Notes: generated from the letters alone by a model not told the origin. DNA of 53,106 bases from JANOAR01 sp031411235 (GCA_031411235.1 JANOAR010000088.1:1-53106); one strand, 5' to 3'; positions 28,660-38,017 are shown, counted from the stretch's first letter. Program-made: numbers and translations.

Positions 28660-30195
28660 TCAATAACTCTTCGCAAAGATCACCCGCCGCGCACTGGGTT
28701 TGCCCGTGAGGAAACACGTCCCCGCCTCGGCATACTCGTCGCCCAGCGGGATGCAGCGGATCGTTGTTTTGAACTCCTTGCTCAGGCGGTCTTCCTCCTC
28801 GGCGCTGCCAGCCCAGTGCATGAGGGCGAAGCCGCCATGGATCTCGGGCTTGGCCTCATCCTTGGGGGTGAAGTAGGCTTTGAATTCATCGAAAGTTTCG
28901 AGCTTCTTTGTGTGGGCATCACGCAGTTCCGTGGCGCGTTGGAGCAAGGTGTTCTGGGCATCAGCGAGCAGGGCGCTGACTTCCTGGATGAACTCCTCCT
29001 TGCCCATGCTGTCCTTGGCCTTGGAGCCGAGGTGGCGCTTGCCAACCATGACGCTGCGGCTGGTGATGTCGCGCGGGCCGATCTCGACGCGCAGCGGCAC
29101 ACCTTTTTTGATCCACTCCCAGTTGCGCGTGCCGCCGGGCAGATCGCGCTTATCGACATGCACGCGGATGGCTTCGCCCGCGAAGGTCTGGCTGCGCAGG
29201 CACTGCGCGAGAGCTTCGCAGGCGTCGATGATCTCCTGCCTGGTATCAGGCTTGGGCGTGACGGGTAAAATAACAATCTGCTGCGGGGCAACGCGTGGTG
29301 GCAGCATGATGCCGTCGTCGTCGCCATGGGCCATGACGAGTGTGCCGATGGTGCGTGTGCTCACGCCCCAACTCGTCGTCCACGCGTGCTGCTTCACATT
29401 GTCGCGGCCAAGGAACTGGATGCCTGCGGCCTTGGAAAAATTTTGCCCGAGGAAGTGGGAAGTGCCCGCCTGGATCGCTTTCCTGTCCTGCACCATCGCC
29501 TCCACGGTGAAGGTATTCAGCGCACCAGGGAAGCGCTCGCGCTCGGTCTTCTCGCCAGGGATGGCGGGGATGGCGAGGAAGTCGCGGAGGAAGTCGGCAT
29601 ACACCTTGTGCATCAGCTTCGTCTCCACCATCGCCTCCTCAGCCGTCTCGTGCGCGGTGTGGCCTTCCTGCCAAAGGAACTCAGCGGTGCGCAGGAACAA
29701 ACGCGGGCGCATCTCCCAGCGCATCACATTGCACCATTGGTTGATGAGCAGTGGCAGATCGCGATAGCTCTCGACCCAGCGGGCGAAGGCCGCGCCGATG
29801 ATCGTCTCGCTGGTGGGGCGAATCACGAGCGGCTCGGCCAACTCACCGGTGGGGATCATCTTCGTCGTGCCATCGGGCTGCTTCTGCGCTTCCAGACGAT
29901 GATGAGTCACGACCGCACACTCCGTGGCAAAGCCCTCGGCGTGCTGCGCTTCCTTTTCGAGATACGACAAAGGAATGAGCAGCGGGAAGTAGGCATTGCT
30001 GTGGCCCGTCTCCTTGAATTTGGTATCGAGGTAGCGCTGGATGTTCTCCCACAAGCCATAGCCCCAGGGCTTGATGACCATGCAACCGCGCACTTCAGAG
30101 TTCTCGGCGAGGTCGGCAGCGCGCACGACTTGCTGATACCACTCAGGGAAGTCAGCGGCGCGGGTCGGAGTGATGGCGGTTTTTTCGGTGCTCAT
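28660..30195 (-). CDS. proS: Prolyl-tRNA synthetase (eukaryote/archaeal-type)
   Basis: This 511-residue class II synthetase charges tRNA-Pro. It has the short form without the INS editing insertion found in E. coli-type ProRS. Visible segments are FPEWYQQVVRAADLAE at the start, RPTSETIIGAAFARWV (the TSE of the proline pocket), LINQWCNVMRWEMRPRLFLR (class II motif 2), and the C-terminal anticodon-binding and zinc-like domain ending ARRVIFAKSY. The ATG at 30195 (MSTEKTAITP) is preferred; the upstream extension overlaps the neighbouring promoter region. Confidence 0.95.
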   Translation of the reverse strand: MSTEKTAITPTRAADFPEWYQQVVRAADLAENSEVRGCMVIKPWGYGLWENIQRYLDTKFKETGHSNAYFPLLIPLSYLEKEAQHAEGFATECAVVTHHRLEAQKQPDGTTKMIPTGELAEPLVIRPTSETIIGAAFARWVESYRDLPLLINQWCNVMRWEMRPRLFLRTAEFLWQEGHTAHETAEEAMVETKLMHKVYADFLRDFLAIPAIPGEKTERERFPGALNTFTVEAMVQDRKAIQAGTSHFLGQNFSKAAGIQFLGRDNVKQHAWTTSWGVSTRTIGTLVMAHGDDDGIMLPPRVAPQQIVILPVTPKPDTRQEIIDACEALAQCLRSQTFAGEAIRVHVDKRDLPGGTRNWEWIKKGVPLRVEIGPRDITSRSVMVGKRHLGSKAKDSMGKEEFIQEVSALLADAQNTLLQRATELRDAHTKKLETFDEFKAYFTPKDEAKPEIHGGFALMHWAGSAEEEDRLSKEFKTTIRCIPLGDEYAEAGTCFLTGKPSARRVIFAKSY

Positions 30196-30353
30196 AAAGA
30201 TAGGGGAAATTGAAGGGGCCGAGAGTAAATCGAATGAGCGCTTGGGCAAATGCGGAATCGCTGTTTGGCGATGGCTCACAGGTGTGAAAAATAGCTCTGC
30301 TTTTACACCCGTTTCACACAAGTGAAGGGCGACTGTGGCAGCATGGCCTTGTT

Positions 30354-31703
30354 ATGAAAACATCATTCCACCACCTATTCGTCGTCGGTCTTCTTGTCAG
30401 TGGTCTTGCGCTTGCGCAGGACATTGTGAACCCCAAGAGCGCAGCCAAGCCAGACCCTTTCGTCAAGGACAAGGGCAAGGCTGAAACCAAGGCGCAGCCG
30501 ACGCCTGAACCACCCTGGGTTGTTCCCGACGGTGGCATTCGTTTCGTCTTCGAGACTTACTCGATGAGCCTCGCTGACTTCGATGCGCTGCTGGCCGAGG
30601 GGAGTAAAAGCGCGGCGATGTGGGAGCGCTTACAGAAGGCGGTGACTGAGAAAACGGCCACGCTGGATGTGGTGCAGAGCGTGGTCACCAAGTCGGGTCA
30701 ACGCGCCACCACCGAGGCTGCGGATGAGTTGCTCTATGCCACAGAGTTTGCTCCCACCGCCAGCGGGGTGCTGGCTCCAACGGCTTTTGAAACGCGGCCT
30801 TGCGGGGATCGCATTGAGGTTGATCCCGTGCTCTCGCCGGATGGAAAGAGCGTCGATCTCACCCTCTCGATTGAAGCCGTGCGCTTCATCAAATGGACCG
30901 AGGACAAGGCACAGCCGCCTGCTGTGTCTAGCACGCAGCCGCTATTCACCGAGGCCAAATCAACCATGTCCACATCGCTGCCGATGGATCAAGCGAACTT
31001 CCTTGGCACCCTGACTCAGCCTTCTTCATCTGGCATAGCGGAGGCGGATACGGCGGACAAAGTCAGTCTCGTTTTCGTGCGCCCGACGCTGCTGCCGCTC
31101 GCGAAATCAATGCCCGAAAAAACCGATGTGCTGCAACTGCGACTCGCCTTCCGCACCTATCGCTTGGACCGCGCCGTCGCCGCCGAGTTGCTGCGAACCC
31201 ATACCGATAGCGAGGCTCTGCTGAAGGCAGTGCAGGGCTTGGTAAAAGGTGGCAGTGCTCAGTTGGAATGCCTGACCACAGGCACATCGAAGTCTGGGCA
31301 ACGAGGCTCTATCGAAGAGACCGCTGCCTTCCAATACGGCACAGAGCGAGCCGAATCGCCAGTCTCGCCACCAGCCATCTACGGGTTCAAGAATTTCGAG
31401 ATGCGCCCGCTCGGTCATCGCATCGAGTGGGAGGCCGTCATCAATCCCGACACCCTCCTCTGTGAAATCAACACCGCACCTGAATTCTCCGAGTATCGAG
31501 GTGCCGTCTCCGGTCATCCCGTGATCGAAAAACTGCCCGAGATGCCCGTCTTCACCTCTCGTAAAATTCAAATGTCCCTCGGTGTCGCGCTCGGGCACAC
31601 GGCCTTCGTCGGCACCATCAACCAACCGCGCGACACGGGCGTGAATAACCGCAAGGATGATGGCAAGACCTGCCTGCAATTCGTCGAGATCGTGGCTTGG
31701 TAA
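30354..31703 (+). CDS. Secreted protein with a tandemly duplicated domain, function unknown
   Basis: This 449-residue protein has a signal peptide (residues 1-21, ending GLALAQ) and a Lys/Pro-rich linker. Two copies of one domain of about 190 residues follow, from about 61 and about 260. Shared landmarks are FVFETYSMS / LAFRTYRLD, TKSGQRATTE / SKSGQRGSIE, FETRPCGDRIE / FEMRPLGHRIE and FLGTLTQPSSSG / FVGTINQPRDTG, so the duplication is clear. I recognise no known family. It lies 9 bp before the histidine kinase gene and may share its operon, which would suggest a periplasmic role in signalling, but that is only inference. Confidence 0.8.
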   Translation: MKTSFHHLFVVGLLVSGLALAQDIVNPKSAAKPDPFVKDKGKAETKAQPTPEPPWVVPDGGIRFVFETYSMSLADFDALLAEGSKSAAMWERLQKAVTEKTATLDVVQSVVTKSGQRATTEAADELLYATEFAPTASGVLAPTAFETRPCGDRIEVDPVLSPDGKSVDLTLSIEAVRFIKWTEDKAQPPAVSSTQPLFTEAKSTMSTSLPMDQANFLGTLTQPSSSGIAEADTADKVSLVFVRPTLLPLAKSMPEKTDVLQLRLAFRTYRLDRAVAAELLRTHTDSEALLKAVQGLVKGGSAQLECLTTGTSKSGQRGSIEETAAFQYGTERAESPVSPPAIYGFKNFEMRPLGHRIEWEAVINPDTLLCEINTAPEFSEYRGAVSGHPVIEKLPEMPVFTSRKIQMSLGVALGHTAFVGTINQPRDTGVNNRKDDGKTCLQFVEIVAW

Positions 31704-31712
31704 ATCATCGCC

Positions 31713-33230
31713 ATGTTTCGCAACCTCCATCATTTGTTGTTCGGCCTGCTGCTGCTTGCCGCTGCGCTGGTGGGGGCGGCGGGCTGGCGGTTGTCGATGC
31801 ACGCCGAGCAGCAGCGCGTGCCGCAAGATCGTGGCCCACTCAATGAAGCAGCGGGTCACATTCAGCAATCGCTCAACAAGCTGGAGGCGGCCTATACTGA
31901 GCATCTGCGCGACCTCGTTGCAGGGCTAAAGCCGGACGAAGAACTCTCCACCAAAGCAGCGTGCGAGCGACTCGTCGGCATCGCTCGGTGCTCGTTGCTG
32001 CACCGCAAAGAAGCGGGTCGCATCGACTCCCACATCGACATCGCAACCACGCTCGCTGCCGCTTTGCCCCGCCCCGCGCTGTGGCAGCGAAACAGTGAGC
32101 GCGGCCCCCTCACACTCATCACGCTGGATGCAGCCACCGGCGATGGCTGGTTGGAAAATTCTGCGCGACCGTTGCTCTACATTCGCGTGCCAGACGCACG
32201 GCTTACCACGCCCGGCGAGCGCAGTGTCATCGCTCTCAGCGTGATCGCCGATGAAGTCGCTGCAGCCATGACGCAGAGCCTGCGCGATGACATTCATTTG
32301 CCACCCGCCGCGCTGCTTCATCAACTCATCGCGCCCGATGGTGCGGTCATTGTCAGTGTGGGCAAAGCCTCTGCCAGCGATTCCATCGCCGACTCTGTGC
32401 AGCCGCTGCCCACGCGCTTCGGCGCCTGGCGAATTGAGTCCTGGGATGCTCGGCGCGAGGTCATCATCATCGACCGCGCATTGCGCATCAGCAGCATGAT
32501 CGCTGCGATGGTGCTGGCGCTGATCGGCCTCGCGACGTGGTGGCACCAGCGCCAATCCTCGCAGCGCGCCCAGCAGCGCGTGTCCTTTGTGAACCAAGTG
32601 TCGCACGAGCTGCGCACGCCGTTGACCAATCTGCTGCTCAACCTCGATCTCGCTTCCGAGGATCTGCCAGCCCATCCGCGTCTCGATCATGTGCACCAGG
32701 AAGCCGCTCGCCTGGGCCGACTCATCGACAACGTTCTCACCTTCTCGCGTGCCGAACAGGGCAAGCTCGAACTGCACGCTCACCCCTGCGACATCAGCGC
32801 GGTGATTCGATCCATCGTCGCCATTTTCCAGCCGCTGCTGGATCGACGCGGCATCATTTTTTCCACTCAGCTAGACCTCCCACCAACCCTTATTCTCGAT
32901 GCCGATGCCCTCACCCAGATCATCGCCAACCTCCTCTCCAACATCGAAAAATACGCGCCCTATTCCCCAGCAACATTGACCGCTTCCATCAAGAACGAAC
33001 ATCTCATCATCATCGCCACCGACAACGGCCCTGGTATCCCACAAGCTGAGTCTCAACGCATCTTTGAGCCCTTCGTGCGCCTCGGCAACACCGTCACCGA
33101 AGGCGTCAGCGGCACTGGCTTAGGCCTAGCCATCGCCCGTGATCTCGCCCAGCGCATGGGCGGCCAGTTGCTCTTCGTGCCCACAGAACGCGGAGCGTGC
33201 TTCAAGCTCGATGTAACTCTTCCCCCATGA
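31713..33230 (+). CDS. Membrane sensor histidine kinase
   Basis: This 505-residue protein has a first membrane helix at about residues 7-25, an extracytoplasmic sensor domain to about 255, and a second helix at about 258-277. The phosphoacceptor H298 is in VSHELRTPLTNLLLNL. The ATP-binding domain has an N-box (NLLSNIEKYAP), G1 (DNGPGIPQ) and G2 (GTGLGLAIARDL). It autophosphorylates and passes phosphate to the response regulator downstream, whose start overlaps its stop by 4 nt (ATGA). The signal is unknown. Confidence 0.93.
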   Translation: MFRNLHHLLFGLLLLAAALVGAAGWRLSMHAEQQRVPQDRGPLNEAAGHIQQSLNKLEAAYTEHLRDLVAGLKPDEELSTKAACERLVGIARCSLLHRKEAGRIDSHIDIATTLAAALPRPALWQRNSERGPLTLITLDAATGDGWLENSARPLLYIRVPDARLTTPGERSVIALSVIADEVAAAMTQSLRDDIHLPPAALLHQLIAPDGAVIVSVGKASASDSIADSVQPLPTRFGAWRIESWDARREVIIIDRALRISSMIAAMVLALIGLATWWHQRQSSQRAQQRVSFVNQVSHELRTPLTNLLLNLDLASEDLPAHPRLDHVHQEAARLGRLIDNVLTFSRAEQGKLELHAHPCDISAVIRSIVAIFQPLLDRRGIIFSTQLDLPPTLILDADALTQIIANLLSNIEKYAPYSPATLTASIKNEHLIIIATDNGPGIPQAESQRIFEPFVRLGNTVTEGVSGTGLGLAIARDLAQRMGGQLLFVPTERGACFKLDVTLPP

Positions 33231-33901
33231 CCATTCTCTTTGCCGAAGACGATCCCCTCACCCTCGACTCCCTCGCCGCCTGTGCCGAGAGCGAAGGCTA
33301 TCACTGCCTGCGAGCACGCAACGGGCATGAGGCCCTCGCCTTGTGGAGACAGCATCAGCCCGCCGTCGTCTGCCTCGATATTATGATGCCCCTGCTCGAT
33401 GGCTATGAAGTCTGTCGCCGCATTCGCAGCGCCGATGCACAGGTGCCCATCCTCTTTTTATCCGCCAAAAACGAGGAGATCGACGTCGTCGCAGGCCTGC
33501 AACTCGGAGCCGATGACTTCGTGCGCAAGCCCTTTGGCAAAGCCGAGTTACTCGCCCGCATTCGCGCCGCCGCTCGCCGTGCTCCAGCCACCCCAACCGC
33601 CGAGTTTCACCTCGCCGATCTCACCGTGCAGCCCTCACATTTAAAGGCCACGCGAGGCACCATCAGCATCGACCTCACCCCGCGCGAGGTGGCTCTGCTG
33701 CGATGCTTTCACCAACACTCTGGGCAAGTCCTCACTCGCGACACCTTGCTGGATCTATGCTGGGGCATCGACTACTTCCCCGAGTCGCGGACGCTCGATC
33801 AACACATCGCCAAGCTGCGCAAAAAGATCGAACTCGATCCCGAGCATCCCGCCATCATCGAAACCATCCGCAGCATCGGTTATCGCTGCACATCGGCATA
33901 A
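33227..33901 (+). CDS. OmpR-family response regulator
   Basis: This 224-residue protein has a receiver domain with acidic pocket AEDDP (residues 6-10), phosphoacceptor D51 in VVCLDIMMP, and the conserved lysine in DDFVRKPFGK. A winged-helix DNA-binding domain follows (LTPREVALLRCF, then SRTLDQHIAKLRKKIE and ETIRSIGYR). The start at 33227 overlaps the kinase stop, showing coupling. A longer frame with start at 33197 lies inside the kinase gene. Its targets are unknown. Confidence 0.94.
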   Translation: MTILFAEDDPLTLDSLAACAESEGYHCLRARNGHEALALWRQHQPAVVCLDIMMPLLDGYEVCRRIRSADAQVPILFLSAKNEEIDVVAGLQLGADDFVRKPFGKAELLARIRAAARRAPATPTAEFHLADLTVQPSHLKATRGTISIDLTPREVALLRCFHQHSGQVLTRDTLLDLCWGIDYFPESRTLDQHIAKLRKKIELDPEHPAIIETIRSIGYRCTSA

Positions 33902-33983
33902 TGGATCTTGACCATTTAAACACGCTTCGCCAACTTTGCGCCCTGGCAAACATCGCCACACAACTCATCCACCCAACAACACC

Positions 33984-34418
33984 ATGACCTTCAAACCCCT
34001 CCTCGCCATCGGCGCTGCCGCAGCCATGCTCGGCAGCCTTACCACCTCCCGTGCTCAAGCCCCCGCCGGTGCGGTGGACTTTGAGAAAGACGTGCTGCCC
34101 ATCTTCAAACAGAGCTGCTTCAAATGTCACGAAAAGGAGCATACCGATGAGAAGGGCAAAGTGAAGAAGCCCAAAGGCAAGTTCCGCATGGACAGCGCCG
34201 CGATGCTCACCAAGGGCGGCGAGGAAGGCAGCAACATCGTCCCTGGCGACGCGGCAAAGAGCACCGTCTATACCTCCGTGTGCCTGCCAGAGGCTGATGA
34301 AAAAGCCATGCCTCCTGAAGGCAAAGGCGACCGCCTCACCGCCGCGCAGCAAGAGGTGATCAAGAAATGGATCACAGAAGGCGCGAAGTTTGGTGCCTGG
34401 ACAGGCGTGGCTGACTGA
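33984..34418 (+). CDS. Secreted monoheme c-type cytochrome domain protein
   Basis: This 144-residue protein has a signal peptide (residues 1-25, ending TTSRAQA) and a single haem-binding motif in SCFKCHEKEH. The layout VDFEKDVLPIFKQSCFKCH ... AMPPEGKGDRLTAAQQEVIKKWI is that of the planctomycete/verrucomicrobial PSCyt1-type cytochrome domain. In larger proteins that domain is fused to DUF1549/DUF1553, but here it stands alone. The distal methionine is probably the one in AMPPEG. It is expected in the periplasm as an electron carrier. ATG at 33984 opens the signal peptide. Confidence 0.88.
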   Translation: MTFKPLLAIGAAAAMLGSLTTSRAQAPAGAVDFEKDVLPIFKQSCFKCHEKEHTDEKGKVKKPKGKFRMDSAAMLTKGGEEGSNIVPGDAAKSTVYTSVCLPEADEKAMPPEGKGDRLTAAQQEVIKKWITEGAKFGAWTGVAD

Positions 34419-34473
34419 GCTGAGCCCGAGGCTCTGCATAGCCGATAGCCCTTGCTGATCTCCGAAATGGAAT

Positions 34474-34515
34474 AGCCCGTGGCGCAGCCCTTGCGGTCTG
34501 CGCCACGGGCTTTTT
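34474..34515 (+). terminator. Strong rho-independent terminator
   Basis: A perfect 14-bp stem (34474-34487 with 34498-34511, AGCCCGTGGCGCAG and its complement), a 10-nt loop and a TTTTT run. It follows the cytochrome gene. Confidence 0.95.
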
Positions 34516-34575
34516 CTTGGACGGCTCCCTTCTCCATTTTTAATCCTTCTCTTCCGTCCGCCGCCCGTACGCCAC

Positions 34576-35199
34576 ATGCACTACTTCATCACTGGAACTG
34601 ACACCAACGTGGGCAAGACCTACGTCACCTGCCTCCTGCTCGCCGCCCTGCAACGCCAGGGGAAAAACTGCGTCGGCTACAAGCCCATCTCCTGCGGCGA
34701 CCGCAGCGACGCCCATGCACTGCTCGCCGCCTCGACAGACAAAACCTTGCCCTTGGCCGACATCAACCCCCTGCACCTCAAAGCCCCGCTGAGCCCCTAC
34801 GTCGCCGCGATGATGGAGAACTGCTCCATCGACCTGGATAACTTGCGCAGCGCATTCTTCCCTCTCGCCCAGCAGCATGACAGCGTGCTCGTCGAAGGCG
34901 CAGGCGGCTGGGAAGTGCCCATCAGCGCCACTCAAACCCTGGCCGACTTTGCCGAGAGTCTAAGCCTCCCCATCATCCTCGTTGTGGACAACAAACTCGG
35001 CGCACTGAACCACACGATCCTCACCGTGCGCAACATCCAGCAACGCGGTCTGAAGTGCGCAGGCATCATCCTCAACCACACCCGCGACGAACGCGACACC
35101 GCCAGCATCAGCAACCGCCAAGTCATCGAGCAACACCTCAGCGTCCCCGTCATCGCCGAGATCATGCACGGCGAAACCGAGATCGACTGGCCACTGTGA
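34576..35199 (+). CDS. bioD: ATP-dependent dethiobiotin synthetase
   Basis: This 207-residue cytoplasmic enzyme closes the ureido ring of dethiobiotin from 7,8-diaminopelargonate, CO2 and ATP, the penultimate step of biotin synthesis. It has the P-loop FITGTDTNVGKT near the start, the substrate-lysine region VGYKPISCG, and EGAGGWEVPI of the BioD family. The length is normal. It stands alone; no other bio gene is in the window. A strong terminator upstream and a tRNA downstream bound it. Confidence 0.94.
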   Translation: MHYFITGTDTNVGKTYVTCLLLAALQRQGKNCVGYKPISCGDRSDAHALLAASTDKTLPLADINPLHLKAPLSPYVAAMMENCSIDLDNLRSAFFPLAQQHDSVLVEGAGGWEVPISATQTLADFAESLSLPIILVVDNKLGALNHTILTVRNIQQRGLKCAGIILNHTRDERDTASISNRQVIEQHLSVPVIAEIMHGETEIDWPL

Positions 35200-35307
35200 A
35201 GCTCCCTCAAAGCTCATCGAAACCAAAGAAAATCCAGCGACTCGTTTGACAAACAAATCCCACTGCCTATTCTCGCTATCCCACAAGGGATGACCAATCA
35301 GGTCAAA

Positions 35308-35384
35308 GCACTCGTAGCTCAATTGGATAGAGCATCTGACTACGAATCAGAAGGTTTCAGGTTCGAGTCCTGACGAGTGCGCCA
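35308..35384 (+). tRNA. tRNA-Arg (anticodon ACG)
   Basis: 77 nt folding as a cloverleaf: acceptor GCACTCG/CGAGTGC, anticodon stem TCTGA/TCAGA with loop CTACGAA (anticodon ACG), T-arm TTCGAGT, and an encoded CCA. Its 3' half is the left attachment site of island 1. The gene remains intact after integration because the element carried the same 3' sequence. Confidence 0.97.
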
Positions 35385-35394
35385 GCTTCAAAGC
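35344..35394 (+). repeat. attL of island 1 (3' part of tRNA-Arg)
   Basis: This 51-bp sequence recurs exactly at 41120-41170. It covers the anticodon-to-CCA part of tRNA-Arg plus ten bases beyond. A perfect direct repeat, with one copy in a tRNA and the other next to an integrase gene, marks the ends of an integrated element with a unit length of 5776 bp. Confidence 0.95.
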
Positions 35395-35688
35395 CTTATG
35401 GCGCTAGGGCTAGAGCGTGAACGGCATCAGCCCGCAGCTACCCGAAAAAATCGTTGCCCGGCCACTTTTCGGCCACTTTTCAGGCAGACCCCCCGGCAAT
35501 TCCGGCCCCAAGAAAGCCGAGTCTAGCCCGCCATGCTCTCCAGTGCGGTGAAGACCCTCGCGATTCGGCAAAGTGCCAGGAATGGCGATTGTGAAGGCTT
35601 TTTCGACGGGTTGAACCCATTTCCAGCACACGGCGCACACTCGCGCATATCACTTTGCATCACAAAGTCAAAGGCGTTACCATCAGCA
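35395..35688. other. Noncoding left arm of island 1 with candidate integrase site
   Basis: I see no convincing gene here. At 35454-35478 is a 25-bp sequence (starting TTGCCCGGCCAC) that recurs in the same orientation at 40948-40972 near the other end of the island. It contains two GGCCACTT units and is a candidate arm-type binding site for the integrase. Confidence 0.6.
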
Positions 35689-35886
35689 ATGAATGAAGCC
35701 ATCAGCTCAGTTTTGAAAAGCACCCTCACGCCACGCCAAGCGGCCAAAGCACTCGGCTTGCGATCCTTCGACATCACGAAAATGATCGGGCAAGGCACCC
35801 TTCGGGAAGTTCGGATGACGGTCATTCGACGGCGCATTCCAAAGTCAGATATTGCCGCACTTGTCGAGGCACGGGCCTCGGCCTGA
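35689..35886 (+). CDS. Small HTH protein of island 1 (excisionase-like)
   Basis: This 65-residue protein has a helix-turn-helix segment TPRQAAKALGLRSFDITKMIG and then a wing-like strand pair TLREVRMTVIRRRIPKSDIAALV, the layout of excisionase/MerR-type small DNA-binding proteins. It reads rightward, opposite to the rest of the island, and sits close to attL. ATG at 35689 is chosen; the upstream extension to 35533 runs over noncoding-looking sequence. It may regulate the element or direct excision. Confidence 0.6.
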   Translation: MNEAISSVLKSTLTPRQAAKALGLRSFDITKMIGQGTLREVRMTVIRRRIPKSDIAALVEARASA

Positions 35887-35980
35887 AATAATATGCCCGT
35901 CGGTGCATACATCGCCAGTGGGCACGCCTCCCTACTGCCGCCAAAAAATATTCACGGGACGGGTAGGCGGGCACTGACAA

Positions 35981-36026
35981 AACTGACAAAACCCCCATTT
36001 CGGCAGTTTCGTCGGTTTTGTCAGTT
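35981..36026 (-). terminator. Inverted repeat after the DUF3987 gene
   Basis: AACTGACAAAAC (35981-35992) pairs with GTTTTGTCAGTT (36015-36026), and ACTGACAAA is repeated in tandem at 35973-35990. It lies 5 bp past the DUF3987 stop codon on the minus strand. It could be a terminator or a protein-binding site. Confidence 0.5.
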
Positions 36027-36031
36027 CGTGT

Positions 36032-38017
36032 TTAGGGCGCTGCTGAGTTTTTCGCACGGGGGTTGAGCCGATAAAGGAAAGTAGGACGCCCCCCTTTTGA
36101 CGTGCTCGCCTGCTCTGTCGGGATGAGCCAACCATGTTCGACGAGCAATTCACAAGCGCTCTCGGCATCGTCGGGGCGAGTGATCCCGCTCCATCCTTTG
36201 CGGTGAACGTGGCGGGCGGTGAAGTCCTCGGGCAAGCCTGCGCTTCCATCGCGCAACTTGCGCAAGAGTGTTCGGGCGGCATCGCCCTCGGCAATGGTGC
36301 CAGCAGCATAGACTCGGGCGGCATGACTTTCGAGGTAGTCGGCCCATGCCAACGCTCTTTCCAAAGCAGAGAGGCTAACGGCCCCTGCCTGCCACTCGGC
36401 AACGTGGATGAGCAGGGCCAGGGCGGGAACGAGTTTGCGATACTTGCCCAAGTGCCCCTCAAAGGCCGGGGCCATGCTTTCGTTGCGCAGACGTAACTCG
36501 AAGCCTTCACGCCACTTATTGAACCGCGCCTGCGCATCAGGGCAAAACCGAAACGTGGGCACTCCATCGCGACCCAGCGAAGCACCCATTTTTGCAAGTT
36601 GATCCGCAGTGAGGTCTTCGACGGTTTGGAAGACGCTCGCGGCTTCATCTTCGGCAGCGCGATCAAGCGGGCGATCAACGTTTTTCCAGTCCTTCGGCAA
36701 GTCGGGATACACCATCAGCGAGAAGCGTTGAAGAAAGCCATCAGCTCCCTCTGAATTGCCATTCGCGGCGCGAACGTGCGAGGCAATGACGCCAGGCTGA
36801 ATACTGCCCAGTACGCTGAGGGCGCAATGTTCAATGCGACGAGTGCCGCGCATGATCCTGTCAAACGTGAACGGCTCTTTTCCTGCCCAGGCTTGCAGTA
36901 GAAAGGCACGCAGAGCTTGATTGCCGTCCTTGTCCAACATGGCGAGCAGCCCAGCGAGTTCGTCTTGATAAAGCAGCGTGCCAGTCGGGTTGTCTTTCAG
37001 CACCTCGCCGAGAGCTTCGATGCTGGCATCGTTCACGATGAAGCGGCGGCATGGCAGGGCTTCGCTAGCACTGTCGATGAGAGCGCCATAATCAAAGGTT
37101 GCGCCTGCCTTGGCTGCTTTGGTAGCCTCGGACTCCAGCGCCCTCCGCTTATGCTTGGCTTCGATTTCCGAGACCAGCTTGGCTTGTTCTGAGGTGTCAA
37201 ATTGCTGAAAGGCTTCACGCTCCATTGTGCGCAGTGGGCGCATGGTGGCTTGCATCGCTGGCGACTTCATCAGCGACGGGCGACCAATCGCCATGCCCCA
37301 CACGTGCGGGAATTCGATGTAGCCCTCATCCTGCTCCTTTGGCTGAATGCAAAAATGCCTGCCTGCTACACTAGAAAGCGCGGTCATCGCAGCGACGGCG
37401 GCATAATCGGGAGGGCATTGCATTCGCTCGGCAATGTCGGCAATCCACGGGCGTAGCGATGCGGGCAACCAATCGAAGTTGAAGGGCTTCACGGGTGGCA
37501 GGGAATTGGTAAGAGCGCGAGGCTTGGGCAAGTCCGCGCCTGTTTCGATGGCGATGCGTTGGATGCTTGCGAGCTTGTCCGAGAGCAGCGCGGCGAGTTC
37601 TTTTGGCCCCACGTCGGCGGCTTCGATGAGACGCGACGCATCAGCAGCTTCACGGCGAGCATGGGCAAACGCAATATTGCCAGCATGGAATTTAGCGCCG
37701 CCTTCATCGAAGATGAGCGAGGCAATGCCATTCGAGTGCATCAGTAAAAGCGTCTCGGCATCCTTCACCTTGAAGTCACGGCGCAAGCAAGGCTCCAAGG
37801 TCTCCAGATTGACCGACTCGCCACGGCTGACAAGTGACAAGATGGCGGCCCAAATAAGGGAGCGCTCATCATTGGTGAAGGCTTCTTTGTTGGGCAGAAT
37901 GCGAGCGAGTGCCGCTAGCCAATGCGTGTTCGTGCCTTCCAGCATCGCACCGATAAGTTGCTCTTCACTATCGCTGGCGGAGAGCATTCCGCCCGTGAGG
38001 TCTTCGGGTGGTTTCAC
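36032..38017 (-). CDS. DUF3987 (YfjI-like) protein with DnaB-N-like front
   Basis: This 661-residue protein is typical of integrated elements. Residues about 10-110 resemble the DnaB N-terminal domain (SASDSEEQLIGAMLEG, then NDERSLIWAAILSLV). The DUF3987 part begins at about 165 (DWLPASLRPWIADIAERMQ) and has the variant nucleotide-binding segment MAIGRPSLMKSPAM and FIVNDASIEAL with LLYQDELAGLLAMLD. A winged-helix end follows. A helicase/primase role in element replication is commonly proposed but unproven. GTG at 38017 is preferred because GGAGG lies 8 nt upstream; the longer frame starting at 38095 has no such site. Confidence 0.8.
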   Translation of the reverse strand: MKPPEDLTGGMLSASDSEEQLIGAMLEGTNTHWLAALARILPNKEAFTNDERSLIWAAILSLVSRGESVNLETLEPCLRRDFKVKDAETLLLMHSNGIASLIFDEGGAKFHAGNIAFAHARREAADASRLIEAADVGPKELAALLSDKLASIQRIAIETGADLPKPRALTNSLPPVKPFNFDWLPASLRPWIADIAERMQCPPDYAAVAAMTALSSVAGRHFCIQPKEQDEGYIEFPHVWGMAIGRPSLMKSPAMQATMRPLRTMEREAFQQFDTSEQAKLVSEIEAKHKRRALESEATKAAKAGATFDYGALIDSASEALPCRRFIVNDASIEALGEVLKDNPTGTLLYQDELAGLLAMLDKDGNQALRAFLLQAWAGKEPFTFDRIMRGTRRIEHCALSVLGSIQPGVIASHVRAANGNSEGADGFLQRFSLMVYPDLPKDWKNVDRPLDRAAEDEAASVFQTVEDLTADQLAKMGASLGRDGVPTFRFCPDAQARFNKWREGFELRLRNESMAPAFEGHLGKYRKLVPALALLIHVAEWQAGAVSLSALERALAWADYLESHAARVYAAGTIAEGDAARTLLRKLRDGSAGLPEDFTARHVHRKGWSGITRPDDAESACELLVEHGWLIPTEQASTSKGGRPTFLYRLNPRAKNSAAP

